DNA from: Chitinophaga dinghuensis
GTDB lineage: Bacteria; Bacteroidota; Bacteroidia; Chitinophagales; Chitinophagaceae
Direction: 5' to 3'
DNA: 64,000 bases
NCBI RefSeq assembly: GCF_003259435.1
Contig: NZ_QLMA01000008.1
Coordinates: 248,001-312,000, forward strand
Each line of letters starts with the position of its first letter. Position 1 is the first letter of the stretch. The translations under genes and the position numbers were made by a program. Below, one piece after another: positions 24,705 through 34,491 of the stretch. Below the pieces are notes generated by a model, which made no database searches, was not told the origin of the DNA, and saw only the letters and a program-made list of their open reading frames with translations.

Positions 24705-26567
24705 TTAATTCGCTTTCCAGGTATTATCAGCCGGAGTCGCATCCATATACAGTCCGCCTTCCAGTCGCACTTCCTTCAGCGCTTCTTTCACCGGCACTTT
24801 CAGCACCAACTCTTTCTGATTCGCCTGCCATACGGATGGCGTATAGTGGTATTGCAATTCTTGTCCATCTTTGGTTACAACGACCAAGTTAAACGGAATA
24901 GCAAATCCACCCACATTTTTAATAGTGATGTTACCACTTTTCACACTGCCAACGGCCAGATCTATATAGTTATTGGAGAAAAACCAGTTATTCCAGAACC
25001 AGTTCAAATTCTTACTAGAAGCGGTATTGAAGATGTTGAAAAAGTCCCACGGAATAGGATGCTTCCCATGCCATGTATCCATATATACATGCAGCGATTT
25101 CTTAAACAACTCGTCTCCCAACATATCTTTCAATGCCAGATAAGCCAGGGAAGGCTTTCCATAAGCATTGCTGCCATAGCCTATTCCACTTACCTGTGTA
25201 GACATGCTGATGATCGGCTGATCTTCTTCAGTAGATGGGTCTTTGGTATAATACTGCACCCGGAAACGTTTGTAGAAATCATCCGCTGCCTGCTGTCCCT
25301 TCTCCGAAATACCGATCAGGTATTCAAAAGTAGTAGCCCAACCCTCATCCATAAAGGCATAGCGGGTTTCATTAATCCCCATGTAAAATGGAAAATAAGT
25401 GTGCGCAATTTCATGATCCTGCACCAACTGGGCAAACGACAAGTTAGTGCCCACTGTCGCATCATTCACCATCATAGGATATTCCATATCGGCAAACCCC
25501 TGGAACGCAGTCATAACCGGGAACGGATATTTCACGCCAGGCCAGTGATTGGAAAACCATCCCAAAGCATAACGGGAGTATTCAACGGAATGCTGGAAGT
25601 CGGCGGCACTTGCTTTATAAGCTGCCTGTACGCTGGCTCTGCGGCCACTCGCCGTATCCAACAATGCGCTGGAGGCATCCCATACATAATGATTGCTTAC
25701 GCCATAGGTGACATCTGTAATATGATTCGCAGCAAATTTCCAGGTATTCCAATCCTGTTGCGCAGTTACTTTATGTCCGTCCAGGTCTTCCTGCGTGGCA
25801 ATATGCATGGTTTCATTGGCTGTATAGGACGCTTTCAGTCGCTTTGCCACTTCCGGTTGTAATACCTCTGCTGCATTCAGCAGATCGCCGGTTCCCCAAA
25901 CGATGAAGTCCTTGGGAACAGTAACTGCAACAGTGTAATCATTGAAATCATTATAGAATTCTGCCCGGTCGGTATGCGGAATATCGTCCCAGCCATTGTA
26001 ATCATCATATACGGATACACGAGGGTAGGCATATGCCATAAAGCAGGTGGTAGCGTCTATCATCCCTTCGCGACCACTTTCTTTGGATAGATCGTAACGC
26101 CAGGTGATCTCAATTTTGGCGCTGTCGTGAGATTTAATGGGAGACGACAGCTCCACTACGCCCACAGTGCCTACATCATTTGAAAATTCCAATTCCTTGC
26201 CGTTACATACAAAACGCTGTACTACAACGCCGCTATCCAGGAAATCCATGCTGTGATAACCGTCGCGGGGAGCCTGATACTTGTGCAGATTCGTGTTCAT
26301 CCGAATACGTAACCGGGAAAGGTCATTGGGACTGTTATTCACATAAGTAATCGTTTCGGTGCCATATACGGTGCGGGTGGGAGGCGCTACCTTCAGTTGG
26401 ATATCGTATCTCCCTTTATTCTGCCAGTAATTTACACCCGGTTTACCACTCATATCCCTGGTTTGGGCTTTGTAGGCATTTTTGATATTACGGGGCATAT
26501 ACAGCTCCTGGGCCTTTATGGCAGAGCATCCCAGGATAGCAGTCAATAATAAAATGTATCTTCTCAT
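24705..26567 (-). CDS. M1-family zinc metallopeptidase, secreted
   Basis: 620 residues with an N-terminal signal peptide (MRRYILLLTAILGCSAIKAQ). The gluzincin zinc site HEIAH is at about 385-389, with the third ligand Glu in DEGWATTFEY about 19 residues on, the M1 spacing. The exopeptidase GxMEN motif appears as ADMEYPMMVN upstream and is degenerate. The N-terminal ~280 residues are the beta-sheet domain of M1 enzymes. It probably hydrolyses peptides in the periplasm or at the outer surface. Single-gene unit with a terminator. The divergent GxMEN site leaves room for altered specificity. Confidence 0.9.
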   Translation of the reverse strand: MRRYILLLTAILGCSAIKAQELYMPRNIKNAYKAQTRDMSGKPGVNYWQNKGRYDIQLKVAPPTRTVYGTETITYVNNSPNDLSRLRIRMNTNLHKYQAPRDGYHSMDFLDSGVVVQRFVCNGKELEFSNDVGTVGVVELSSPIKSHDSAKIEITWRYDLSKESGREGMIDATTCFMAYAYPRVSVYDDYNGWDDIPHTDRAEFYNDFNDYTVAVTVPKDFIVWGTGDLLNAAEVLQPEVAKRLKASYTANETMHIATQEDLDGHKVTAQQDWNTWKFAANHITDVTYGVSNHYVWDASSALLDTASGRRASVQAAYKASAADFQHSVEYSRYALGWFSNHWPGVKYPFPVMTAFQGFADMEYPMMVNDATVGTNLSFAQLVQDHEIAHTYFPFYMGINETRYAFMDEGWATTFEYLIGISEKGQQAADDFYKRFRVQYYTKDPSTEEDQPIISMSTQVSGIGYGSNAYGKPSLAYLALKDMLGDELFKKSLHVYMDTWHGKHPIPWDFFNIFNTASSKNLNWFWNNWFFSNNYIDLAVGSVKSGNITIKNVGGFAIPFNLVVVTKDGQELQYHYTPSVWQANQKELVLKVPVKEALKEVRLEGGLYMDATPADNTWKAN

Positions 26568-26709
26568 AAAGCAGTTTATGGTCTAACGAACTTCGTGAAA
26601 AATACTGGTTATTACAAGGGGCAGATTTATAACCGGAAACAGACCGGGTTAAACGGGCATGGCATTCCAGGGGTTAACAACGTTTATTCGGTACCGTTAG
26701 TACTGCTAT

Positions 26710-27657
26710 TTATAGCTCGACACGTATCTTCACGGTCTCTCCTTTTTTCACTGCGCCCGGATGAGCGCTCATCAGCAATGGGATATCTCCAGCCTGCAAC
26801 TGCACCTCTTCATAACTGCCAAAGAATTTCACGGATAATGCCTTCGCATCTATCCCGTCACTCTCCGCAAGTACAATCTTCTCCGGACGGATGTAAATCG
26901 ACTTTTCCGCGGTTTTGATTCCTAATACTGCCGCCTGTGCTGCCTCCAGGTGATTAAATTTGCCAAAGAGCGCTGCACAATATTCATCCTGCGGATGCAG
27001 GTATACTTCCTGCGGCGTACCTTCCTGCACCACCTCTCCATGACGCATAATCATGATACGATCCGCCCATGATAATACATCCAGCGGATCATGGGAAGTG
27101 AGTAAACAGGTAATGGATAACTCGCTGGAAATATCCGCGATTACATCCTTTAACTGCTGCTTATGAATCATATCCAAATTGGAAAACGGCTCATCCAGCA
27201 CCAACAACTGCGGCGCGGTGGTCAGCAACCGGGCCAGCGCCACCCGCTGACGTTCTCCTCCTGATATCTGGTCATTCTTTCTTTTAAACAGATGGGTGAT
27301 ACGACATACTTCATACACATGCATGGCGTCTTCCTCTGTTAGTTTATTATCCCGCTCAAGGATTTCCTCTACCCGGAAATTATTACGCAACTCGAAATGC
27401 TGCGATAAATAGGCAATACCCGGATGACCTGGAATTAATACATCCAACGGCCCTTTCACCCGTTTTTCCAGGAAATCGACCGTGCCTTCATCCGTTTGTA
27501 CCAGGCCTGAAATAATTTTGAGTAAAGTACTCTTCCCCGACCCAGTAGCGCCCGCAATGGCCAGCTTCTGAAACTGTAACTGATTAAAGCTAACATCCTT
27601 CAGCACAGGCTGATCCTGCAACTGCTTGTTGATTCCATTTACCGCTAAAAAACGCAT
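26710..27657 (-). CDS. ABC transporter ATP-binding protein
   Basis: 315 residues from the ATG at 27657 (MRFLAVNGINKQLQDQPVLK). Walker A is GATGSGKSTL, the signature ISGGERQRVALARLL, Walker B LLVLDEPFSNLD, and an H-loop TSHDPLD follows. The C-terminal ~80 residues are beta-rich and end with RIRVEL, like the TOBE-type domain of importer ATPases of the Pot/Fbp/CysA group. No permease gene is adjacent, so the transported substrate cannot be told. The frame extends upstream to 27693 but the inner ATG fits the family start. Confidence 0.85.
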   Translation of the reverse strand: MRFLAVNGINKQLQDQPVLKDVSFNQLQFQKLAIAGATGSGKSTLLKIISGLVQTDEGTVDFLEKRVKGPLDVLIPGHPGIAYLSQHFELRNNFRVEEILERDNKLTEEDAMHVYEVCRITHLFKRKNDQISGGERQRVALARLLTTAPQLLVLDEPFSNLDMIHKQQLKDVIADISSELSITCLLTSHDPLDVLSWADRIMIMRHGEVVQEGTPQEVYLHPQDEYCAALFGKFNHLEAAQAAVLGIKTAEKSIYIRPEKIVLAESDGIDAKALSVKFFGSYEEVQLQAGDIPLLMSAHPGAVKKGETVKIRVEL

Positions 27658-27737
27658 ATACCACCGAATAATTGAAGCTGTAAAGGTATTCAAAATGATT
27701 AAAAATCACTGCTTTTACTCTATCACACATCCATGTC

Positions 27738-27767
27738 TTGTGATTTTTTTATAATATATTATATTTG
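27738..27767 (+). promoter_or_regulatory. Bacteroidota-type promoter
   Basis: TTG at 27738-27740 and TATATTTG at 27760-27767 with 19 bp between, matching TTTG-N19-TAnnTTTG. It is upstream of the glycine-zipper lipoprotein gene. Confidence 0.65.
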
Positions 27768-27837
27768 CAGTCCGAAAAATGGCATAATTTTGGCCGATCC
27801 CCTTGCTAGAGGGAAAAACAAAAAAATTTTAACCGTA

Positions 27838-28317
27838 ATGCGTAAAGTAATTGTAGCCGTATCCGCCGCTGTAGTACTGTTCTCCTGCAAAGGCCAACCT
27901 GATCAGGCAGCCATCGAAAGTGCCAAAAAAGCCACCATCGATTCCATCAACAATGTCAATCTGGTGAAACAACAGGTCATTGATTCTATGAACCAAGCCG
28001 GTCATCATCATAAAAAAGGCGCTAGTGAAGCGGGCTACAGTCCTGCTACCTACAATGCTCCTGAAGAGGGATCTTCTGCGGCAACAGCTGCTACTCCTGC
28101 AGCCACCACTGCTAAGAAGAAAAAAGGCTTCGGCTCCTGGAGTCATACTGCTAAAGGCGCTGTGGTAGGCGCAGGCGCTGGTGCTGTAACCGGGGCTATC
28201 GTTAACAAAGACCACGTGAAAGGCGCTGCCATCGGCACGCTCATTGGCGCTGGCGTAGGCGCAGGTACTGGCGCAATTGTAGACCATGCGAAAAAGAAAA
28301 AAGCTGCACAACAGTAA
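27838..28317 (+). CDS. Glycine-zipper lipoprotein
   Basis: 159 residues from the ATG at 27838. A lipoprotein signal (MRKVIVAVSAAVVLFSCKGQ) places the lipobox Cys at residue 17. A low-complexity Ala/Thr linker (about 75-95) leads to a glycine-zipper region (GAVVGAGAGAVTGAIV and GAAIGTLIGAGVGAGTGAIV), ending in a Lys-rich tail. Glycine-zipper proteins insert in or bridge membranes. It is a single gene between its own promoter and terminator. Upstream in-frame codons to 27733 contain the promoter, so they are not translated. Confidence 0.8.
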   Translation: MRKVIVAVSAAVVLFSCKGQPDQAAIESAKKATIDSINNVNLVKQQVIDSMNQAGHHHKKGASEAGYSPATYNAPEEGSSAATAATPAATTAKKKKGFGSWSHTAKGAVVGAGAGAVTGAIVNKDHVKGAAIGTLIGAGVGAGTGAIVDHAKKKKAAQQ

Positions 28318-28341
28318 TATCTTCCGATAAAAAATTTAGGG

Positions 28342-28371
28342 ATGCCGGGCTGATTCAGTCCGGCATTTTTT
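28342..28371 (+). terminator. Terminator of the glycine-zipper gene
   Basis: atgccggg / tccggcat stem followed by six T residues, 24 bp after the stop. Confidence 0.85.
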
Positions 28372-28380
28372 ATTGCTATA

Positions 28381-28410
28381 AAAAAGAAAAGCCACGCTGG
28401 AAAGCGTGGC
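28381..28410 (-). terminator. Terminator of the GH5-GH16 operon
   Basis: gccacgct / agcgtggc stem with a 4-nt loop. On the - strand it is followed by ttttctttttt. Confidence 0.85.
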
Positions 28411-28431
28411 CTGATACATCACCCAAAATAA

Positions 28432-29637
28432 CTAGATACGAAAAGCTTCCCAGCCGGATATCGTTGTCCGGTTGCAGGTCATAGGCTGCGTCCCGTTTTC
28501 ACAGGAAATATACCGCCCATTATTGCCCCGTAACGATATTGTACCGTCTGCATTCACGATCCAGTCAAACTTTTCCCAGTCGCCAATAGTAGTGCGGTTA
28601 CAAGTAATCGCACTGGCGCCGTTTTCTGATGAAACATATTTTCCCATAGCCTGCAGCGCTACCTTTCCACCGCCGGCATCTACTACAGTGAACTGCTCCC
28701 AGCCCTGTGCGGTAGCACGGGTACAGGTCATGGCCTGTGTACCGTTCTCACTGCTTACAAAAGCATTATTGAAGCCTTTCAGCGTAATCGTCTGGCCAAT
28801 AGGCGCAGTACCACCGCCGCCAGATTGGGTCATGGAGTAAACTCTTACATAGTCTACATACATGTTTGCCGGCAGTTTACTTTCATCTACCGTCTGACCA
28901 GGCCAGTCGCCCGCTACCGCCAGATTCAGTATGATGAAGAATGGATTGTGGAAAGCGCCGGTGTTGTTAATGTTGTTCTGGATGTTGGCAGACACATACT
29001 GTGTGCCATCCACAAACCAGCGGATACCACTGGCATCCCACTCTACCGCATATACGTGATAATCATCCGGCGTAGTGGTCAGGTTACCGCCGTAGGACAC
29101 ATGTCCATTGGAATCCCAGTGAATAGTACCATAAATAATATTACTGGTATTCACCCGTTCCATAATATCTATTTCGCCACATTTAGGCCAGCCTACAGAA
29201 CCAATATTATTGCCCAGCATCCAGAAGGCAGGCCAGAGGCCCTGTCCGGAGGTGAGCTTAATCCTCGCTTCTATACGGCCATAAGTAACAGAAAATTTGC
29301 CCGCCGTATTCATTCTCGCAGAAGTATATGGCATACCTCCCACGGATTGCTTCTTAGCGGTAATTACCAGGTTACCATTGCTGACAGTAGCATTGGCGGC
29401 CTGATAATATTCCTTTTCGTTGTTTGCGTTGTTGGGACCAGTTTCAAAATTCCAGTTACTTGTATTTACGCTTGTGCCATTGAATTCATCCGACCAGATA
29501 AGGTTATACGTTACTGCTTCTACGGCCGCTTTGGTTGTTGTGCTTTCGGCAGACTGCAGTACTTTATTAGGTTCCTTGGAACAGGAAATAAGGGCAAGCA
29601 TCAGCAATGCGCCCACGTGGAATGGATTTGCTTTCAT
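28432..29637 (-). CDS. GH16 beta-glucanase lipoprotein with C-terminal beta-trefoil domain
   Basis: 401 residues from the ATG at 29637. A lipoprotein signal ends in LISCSKE. The GH16 domain spans about 50-270 with the catalytic EIDIME motif near 152-157 (GEIDIMERV), typical of laminarinase-type enzymes that cut beta-1,3/1,4-glucans by retention. The C-terminal ~125 residues contain three copies of a repeat (VSSENGTQAMTCTRATAQGW, YVSSENGASAITCNRTT, YISCENGTQPMTCNRTT), the pattern of a fascin-like beta-trefoil that may bind carbohydrate. It is second in an operon with the GH5 gene, 54 bp apart. Surface location is likely. Confidence 0.9.
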   Translation of the reverse strand: MKANPFHVGALLMLALISCSKEPNKVLQSAESTTTKAAVEAVTYNLIWSDEFNGTSVNTSNWNFETGPNNANNEKEYYQAANATVSNGNLVITAKKQSVGGMPYTSARMNTAGKFSVTYGRIEARIKLTSGQGLWPAFWMLGNNIGSVGWPKCGEIDIMERVNTSNIIYGTIHWDSNGHVSYGGNLTTTPDDYHVYAVEWDASGIRWFVDGTQYVSANIQNNINNTGAFHNPFFIILNLAVAGDWPGQTVDESKLPANMYVDYVRVYSMTQSGGGGTAPIGQTITLKGFNNAFVSSENGTQAMTCTRATAQGWEQFTVVDAGGGKVALQAMGKYVSSENGASAITCNRTTIGDWEKFDWIVNADGTISLRGNNGRYISCENGTQPMTCNRTTISGWEAFRI

Positions 29638-29691
29638 GGATTTTACACTTATAAAAGTTAACAATTGAGGGGTGATATATTAAGTTCATGG

Positions 29692-31449
29692 TTATACTTT
29701 TTTAAATGTCAGCTGCTGTAATAAACAACCTCCTTTGTTGAAATAAATGCGGATACGATGCGTACCCTTCGTCAGTTTTACCTGTCCCATGGCAACCTGC
29801 TGCCAACCTTCCGTTGCCGGCACTGCTACATCCGCAGTGGCTTTACGGCCATTCACTAAAATGCTGCAAACGGCATCGCCACTGTCTTTCGCCGCTTTAA
29901 TGCCGATCTGATAATTGCCCGCTTTCGGCACCTCTACTGTATATTGTAACCATTCTCCATCTTCTATGCTGAAAACCTCATATTCTCCATCTGCCTTTCT
30001 GATATCTGTTCCATCATTGCGGTAAGCGCCGCCCCGGTTCCCTCTGGTATTCACGCCAGGCGTATAATGATAACTGGCAGTATCCAGGTCGTTATACGCA
30101 TATCCGTTACGACCCAGGTCATAATCCACCGCTGCAATACTGGTGCTATTGGTGATGACATGCTGTTTGAACGGAATAGCGGCTGTACTATGTATCTGCC
30201 GGAACATCGCATCAATGACATCCGGATGCACGACTGTATTTTCAGCCCTGGTAGCGGATACCCAATCCAGGAGAGATTGATAGGCTTCATTTGCGCCAGG
30301 CGCAGGAGCTTTCCCATTCCAATAATCGAGAATCGCCTGGTAGCCGGGAGCGACTTTCATCTCCATAGGCTGATTGATTCCTATCTTCTTCTGCTGCCAC
30401 CATGCCCATCCGATGTCGTTACTTTCTACGAGACTAATAACCTGCTGATACCAGTTATTCGAATTCTCCCCCGATTCGCCCATCCATAAAGGCACATTAT
30501 ACTGCGCTCTCAACTCCAGGAACTTCGCAATGGAAGCCCTGTCAGGGAAATTGCCGTACTTATGAAAACTCAGGACCATATTATCATCCCAGGCAGGCAG
30601 AATGCCATTGTAGTTATTGCCGAAAGCATTTCCCTCAATGATGATAATATGTTTTTTATCTACTTCCCTGATAGCGGCAGTGATATCCTGCATCAGTTTC
30701 TTCAGGGGGGCATTGGTCTTTTCTTTGTTACCGATTTTATCCGCAGGATCTTCAAATCCCCAGTTAGGTTCATTGATGATATCATAACCGCCAATCCATG
30801 GCTCGTTGGCATATCTTTCAGCCAATTTGCGCCACAAGGCAATCGTTTTCTGTCGGTTAGCCTCACTCTCCCAGAGAGAGGGCCGCTCCGGATGACGGTC
30901 GGAGATAGGCAGATCATGTCCCTGCCCACCCGGAGTGGCATGCAGATCCAGGATCAGATACATGCGATTGGCCTTACACCAGGCCAGGAGGGAATCCGTT
31001 AGGGCAAAACCCTCTTCTTTCCAGGTTTGCTGACCCGCCACCGGTTCATCTTCTACCGCCAAAGTATACAACTGATAATGCATAGGAAGTCGCACAGAAT
31101 TGAACCCCCACTTCGCCAACGAATCCATGTCCGCCTTCCGGGTATGACTATTTATCCACGACTGGTAAATGGTTTCTGTACGTTCCGGCCCTACCAGGTC
31201 CTGTATCTTTGCCCGAATCTTATATTGCTGACCAATATTTCCTAAACGGAACATATATCCTTCCTGCAACATCCATCCGCCCAATCCCATACCCCGGAGT
31301 ATGACTTTCTCGTTTTTTTCATTTACAATAATAGGTCCCTTGGCTTTCAGATATCCCTGACCATTAGCCAACATTCCAAACCCTAAAAAGATAATGGACA
31401 ATACTACCCACCTCCTGGACCAGGAGGTATCATAACCGTGAAATCGCAT
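29692..31449 (-). CDS. GH5-family glycosidase with C-terminal CBM6-like domain
   Basis: 585 residues from the ATG at 31449. An N-terminal hydrophobic signal (VVLSIIFLGFGMLANGQ) points to export. The GH5 (cellulase-family) barrel has the acid/base Glu in DIINEPNWGFE near 227 and the nucleophile Glu in WMGESGEN near 323. The C-terminal ~140 residues (ADGEYEVFSIEDGEWLQYTV, then GNYQIGIKAAKDSG and GTHRIRIYFNKGG) have the CBM6-type beta-sandwich pattern. With GH16 downstream, beta-glucan degradation is the likely pathway. It is divergent from the hybrid regulator gene, which probably controls it. Confidence 0.88.
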   Translation of the reverse strand: MRFHGYDTSWSRRWVVLSIIFLGFGMLANGQGYLKAKGPIIVNEKNEKVILRGMGLGGWMLQEGYMFRLGNIGQQYKIRAKIQDLVGPERTETIYQSWINSHTRKADMDSLAKWGFNSVRLPMHYQLYTLAVEDEPVAGQQTWKEEGFALTDSLLAWCKANRMYLILDLHATPGGQGHDLPISDRHPERPSLWESEANRQKTIALWRKLAERYANEPWIGGYDIINEPNWGFEDPADKIGNKEKTNAPLKKLMQDITAAIREVDKKHIIIIEGNAFGNNYNGILPAWDDNMVLSFHKYGNFPDRASIAKFLELRAQYNVPLWMGESGENSNNWYQQVISLVESNDIGWAWWQQKKIGINQPMEMKVAPGYQAILDYWNGKAPAPGANEAYQSLLDWVSATRAENTVVHPDVIDAMFRQIHSTAAIPFKQHVITNSTSIAAVDYDLGRNGYAYNDLDTASYHYTPGVNTRGNRGGAYRNDGTDIRKADGEYEVFSIEDGEWLQYTVEVPKAGNYQIGIKAAKDSGDAVCSILVNGRKATADVAVPATEGWQQVAMGQVKLTKGTHRIRIYFNKGGCLLQQLTFKKV

Positions 31450-31534
31450 AAAATGAGCCGTTTCTAAATACAAAAATCTATAACGCTAAAATCTATAATC
31501 CATTGAAATTATTCACTTTCTGCACTACGTCATT

Positions 31535-31590
31535 TCTACTACATACACTCGGAAACTGCCTGTAATCAAAGGAAGTTGTCTACTACATAC
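31535..31590. promoter_or_regulatory. Direct repeats in the GH5/regulator divergent region
   Basis: tctactacatac occurs at 31535-31546 and again at 31579-31590, 44 bp apart, in the 174-bp gap between the divergent GH5 and regulator starts. Helically phased direct repeats are possible regulator sites; this is inference. Confidence 0.35.
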
Positions 31591-31623
31591 CTACTACCCG
31601 AAAAATATTTTACATTTACTACT

Positions 31624-34491
31624 ATGAAGTTTATCCGGTACCTGTTATTCCACGTACTGTCTTTTGCCTGCACCACGTTATCTGCTCAGCATACCATTGG
31701 CTTACCTGCCATTGCCAGCTATGATCGCATGACGTATAAAGGCAATGGACAAACATGGGACATCGATATCGACCAGAAAGGAATGCTCTTCTTTGCCAAC
31801 AATGAAGGACTCATCACTTTCAATGGCAGCAACTGGCATCTGTTCCAGGTACCCAATAAAACAAGGGTGCGCAGCGTGAAAGTGGGAGAAAACGGACGGA
31901 TCTACGTTGGCGCCCAGGACGAATTCGGCTATTTCGCCCCCAATCTGCAAGGCTGCCTGCAATACACTTCCCTTAAACCCAATATCCCCAAAGCTTACCA
32001 GCAGTTCGCAGATGTATGGAATATTGTTCCCTTCCAGGATCATTACTTCTTCCGCACCAACAACAAGATTTTCCGCCTCGATAATAAAGGTAAAATTGAC
32101 GTTTCCCTTGCCGCCATAGAATGGAAAATACTAGGTAGCACTGGTAAAAATCTTTATGCGGAAGACTATAACACTGGTCTATATAGATTTGAAAACAATA
32201 GCTGGAAACTATACTCCAGCGCAGTAACAGACAAACAACTGGTGATTACCGCTTTCCTGGAGGAAAACAATGATACCCTCCTTGTAACAACCGTGAAAGA
32301 CGGACTCGTCAAAATATTTCACGACCAGGTGATCCCCGTACATACCGCTGCAGATGTCGTCTTCCGAAACACACATATTTACTGCGGACTCAAACTAAAT
32401 GAACGCCAATATGCCATCGGCACTTTCTCCAATGGCTGCTACATTATCGATCTGCCAAGTGGTAAAGTGCTGCAACGCTTCTCCCGCGATGAAGGCATGC
32501 AGAACAACAATGTGCTGAAAATATTCGCGGATGAGAGTCAACAGCTATGGATGGCGCTGGAAAATGGGATCGATCATATTCAGTACAATGCCGCCATTCA
32601 GCGTATTGCACCAGATAAAAACAATCTCATCGGGGCTTATGCAGCAGCCGTATTTAAAAATCAGCTTTACATCGGTACCATCGATGGACTCTATGTAACG
32701 CCACTGGACGGCAATACAGATTACAGCCTTTCCAGGAGTAGTTTTAGCCGCATCCCCAATACTTCCGGCCAGGTATGGCGACTCAGTCAATACGAGGATC
32801 ACCTGCTCATGGGCCATAGCGAAGGCACTTACGAGATCGTTCAAAACAAAGCCACAGCGCTGTTGGAAGGCACCGGCAGCTGGATCTATCTGCCCATCAC
32901 AAATCGGTTGATTGCTGGCTGTTATACCGGTTTATCTGCACTGCAATTACAAAACAACCAATTCCGAGTGCAACCGCATATCAATGGCTTGTATGAATCC
33001 CTGCGCTTTCTCGCTCCGGATGGTAACGGCAATGTATGGTCTTCGCATCCTTACCGCGGTATCTATCACCTGCAATTCACTGCTGATTCATTGCAGTATA
33101 CATTATATACCCAGGGAGACGGCCTGCCCTCCAACTACAACAATTTCGTTTATACGTTGGCGGGGAAAATGGTGGTCACCACACCTGCAGGGCTATACGA
33201 ATTCGACAGCAATAGTCACAAATTCCGTCCCTCTCCCCACTGGCAGGCGCTTTTCGGCAACATCGCTATTCAGTACCTCCGGGAGGACCCGCATGGAAAC
33301 ATCTGGTTTGTATCTGATAGAAAAGTCGGCCTCGCCGACGTCCAGACAAAACGCATTATCTATTTCCCGGAGCTCTCCGATAAGATCATTACCGGTTTCG
33401 AATTTATCTATCCCTATAATGATGAAAACATTTTCTTCGCAGGCGATAAAGGTATCCTGCACCTGAACTACCGGAAATACAGTCAGCAACACACTGGCCC
33501 CATGATGCTCATGGGAAGCATCACTACCACCAGCAAGCAACAAGACAGTCTCCTCTACGGCGGATACTCCAATGGCAGCGCTTTAGCAGAGATTTCGCTA
33601 CCAAATGCCTGGCGTAATTTCAGGTTTGAATTTTCGTCGCCTGCTGCTGCCGCCGGCAATAATATTCAATACAGTTACCAGTTACAGGGCTTCGACAAAG
33701 AGCCTTCCACCTGGACCTCCAAAACGGAAAAGGAATACACCAATATTCCATTCGGACATTATACTTTTCGTGTAGTCGTAAGAGATAATCTGGGAAACAT
33801 TTCTACTCCTGCTACCTATAGCTTCTATATTGAACCAGCCTGGTATCAAAGCTGGTATGCCTGGTGCGTATATGGGTTACTGTTAGTATTACTGATTATC
33901 GCCATCAGACGGCGGCAAAGACGCAGATTGGCTGCACAACAGGAGAAACACCGCCAGGAGCAACAACAACTGATTATACAACATCAACTGGAAATAGAAA
34001 GAAATGAAATGCAGCTGGTGAAATTGACAAATGATAAATTGCAGGCAGACGTACAGCACAAGAACAAAGAACTGGCCACCGCCGCCATGAATATAGTGCA
34101 GAATGGAAAAACCCTCGCAGATATTAAAGAAGCCCTGCTGGAATCCATGAAGAAACTATCAGATCCTTCCCCGCTGCCTAAATTCAGGAAAGTCATGAAA
34201 CTCTTTGAGGAAGCAGAAAACGACGAAGAAAGTTGGGCCGACTTCTCCCGGCACTTTGATGAAGTACACAATAATTTCCTCCTGACCTTAAAGAAAAAAT
34301 TTCCTGAATTAACCACGACTGATTTAAAACTATGCGCTTACCTGCGGATCAATCTCAGTACAAAAGAAATTGCGCAAACCATGGGTATATCCGTACGTGG
34401 CGTGGAAACCAGCCGATATCGCCTGCGCAAAAAACTGGATATTTCCGGAGACATCAATCTGTACGATTTCTTATTGGAAGTCGCTAGCTAA
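31624..34491 (+). CDS. Y_Y_Y-domain membrane sensor with LuxR-type HTH
   Basis: 955 residues from the ATG at 31624. Signal peptide (RYLLFHVLSFACTTLSAQ), then ~620 residues of beta-propeller sensor with Reg_prop-like repeats (for example GSNWHLFQVPNKTRVRSVKV), a Y_Y_Y domain (YSYQLQGFDKEPSTW) and one membrane helix (WCVYGLLLVLLIIAI). A long coiled coil follows, and a C-terminal LuxR-like HTH (FPELTTTDLKLCAYLRINLS, TKEIAQTMGISVRGVETSRY). There is no kinase or receiver domain, so it is a one-component relative of the SusR/hybrid sensors that bind glycan fragments in the periplasm. It is divergent from the GH5-GH16 operon and likely activates it. Confidence 0.88.
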   Translation: MKFIRYLLFHVLSFACTTLSAQHTIGLPAIASYDRMTYKGNGQTWDIDIDQKGMLFFANNEGLITFNGSNWHLFQVPNKTRVRSVKVGENGRIYVGAQDEFGYFAPNLQGCLQYTSLKPNIPKAYQQFADVWNIVPFQDHYFFRTNNKIFRLDNKGKIDVSLAAIEWKILGSTGKNLYAEDYNTGLYRFENNSWKLYSSAVTDKQLVITAFLEENNDTLLVTTVKDGLVKIFHDQVIPVHTAADVVFRNTHIYCGLKLNERQYAIGTFSNGCYIIDLPSGKVLQRFSRDEGMQNNNVLKIFADESQQLWMALENGIDHIQYNAAIQRIAPDKNNLIGAYAAAVFKNQLYIGTIDGLYVTPLDGNTDYSLSRSSFSRIPNTSGQVWRLSQYEDHLLMGHSEGTYEIVQNKATALLEGTGSWIYLPITNRLIAGCYTGLSALQLQNNQFRVQPHINGLYESLRFLAPDGNGNVWSSHPYRGIYHLQFTADSLQYTLYTQGDGLPSNYNNFVYTLAGKMVVTTPAGLYEFDSNSHKFRPSPHWQALFGNIAIQYLREDPHGNIWFVSDRKVGLADVQTKRIIYFPELSDKIITGFEFIYPYNDENIFFAGDKGILHLNYRKYSQQHTGPMMLMGSITTTSKQQDSLLYGGYSNGSALAEISLPNAWRNFRFEFSSPAAAAGNNIQYSYQLQGFDKEPSTWTSKTEKEYTNIPFGHYTFRVVVRDNLGNISTPATYSFYIEPAWYQSWYAWCVYGLLLVLLIIAIRRRQRRRLAAQQEKHRQEQQQLIIQHQLEIERNEMQLVKLTNDKLQADVQHKNKELATAAMNIVQNGKTLADIKEALLESMKKLSDPSPLPKFRKVMKLFEEAENDEESWADFSRHFDEVHNNFLLTLKKKFPELTTTDLKLCAYLRINLSTKEIAQTMGISVRGVETSRYRLRKKLDISGDINLYDFLLEVAS

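Noticed and set aside
24846..25862. 338-codon ORF antisense to the M1 peptidase
   Set aside because: An antisense shadow of a gene with an intact HEIAH zinc site.
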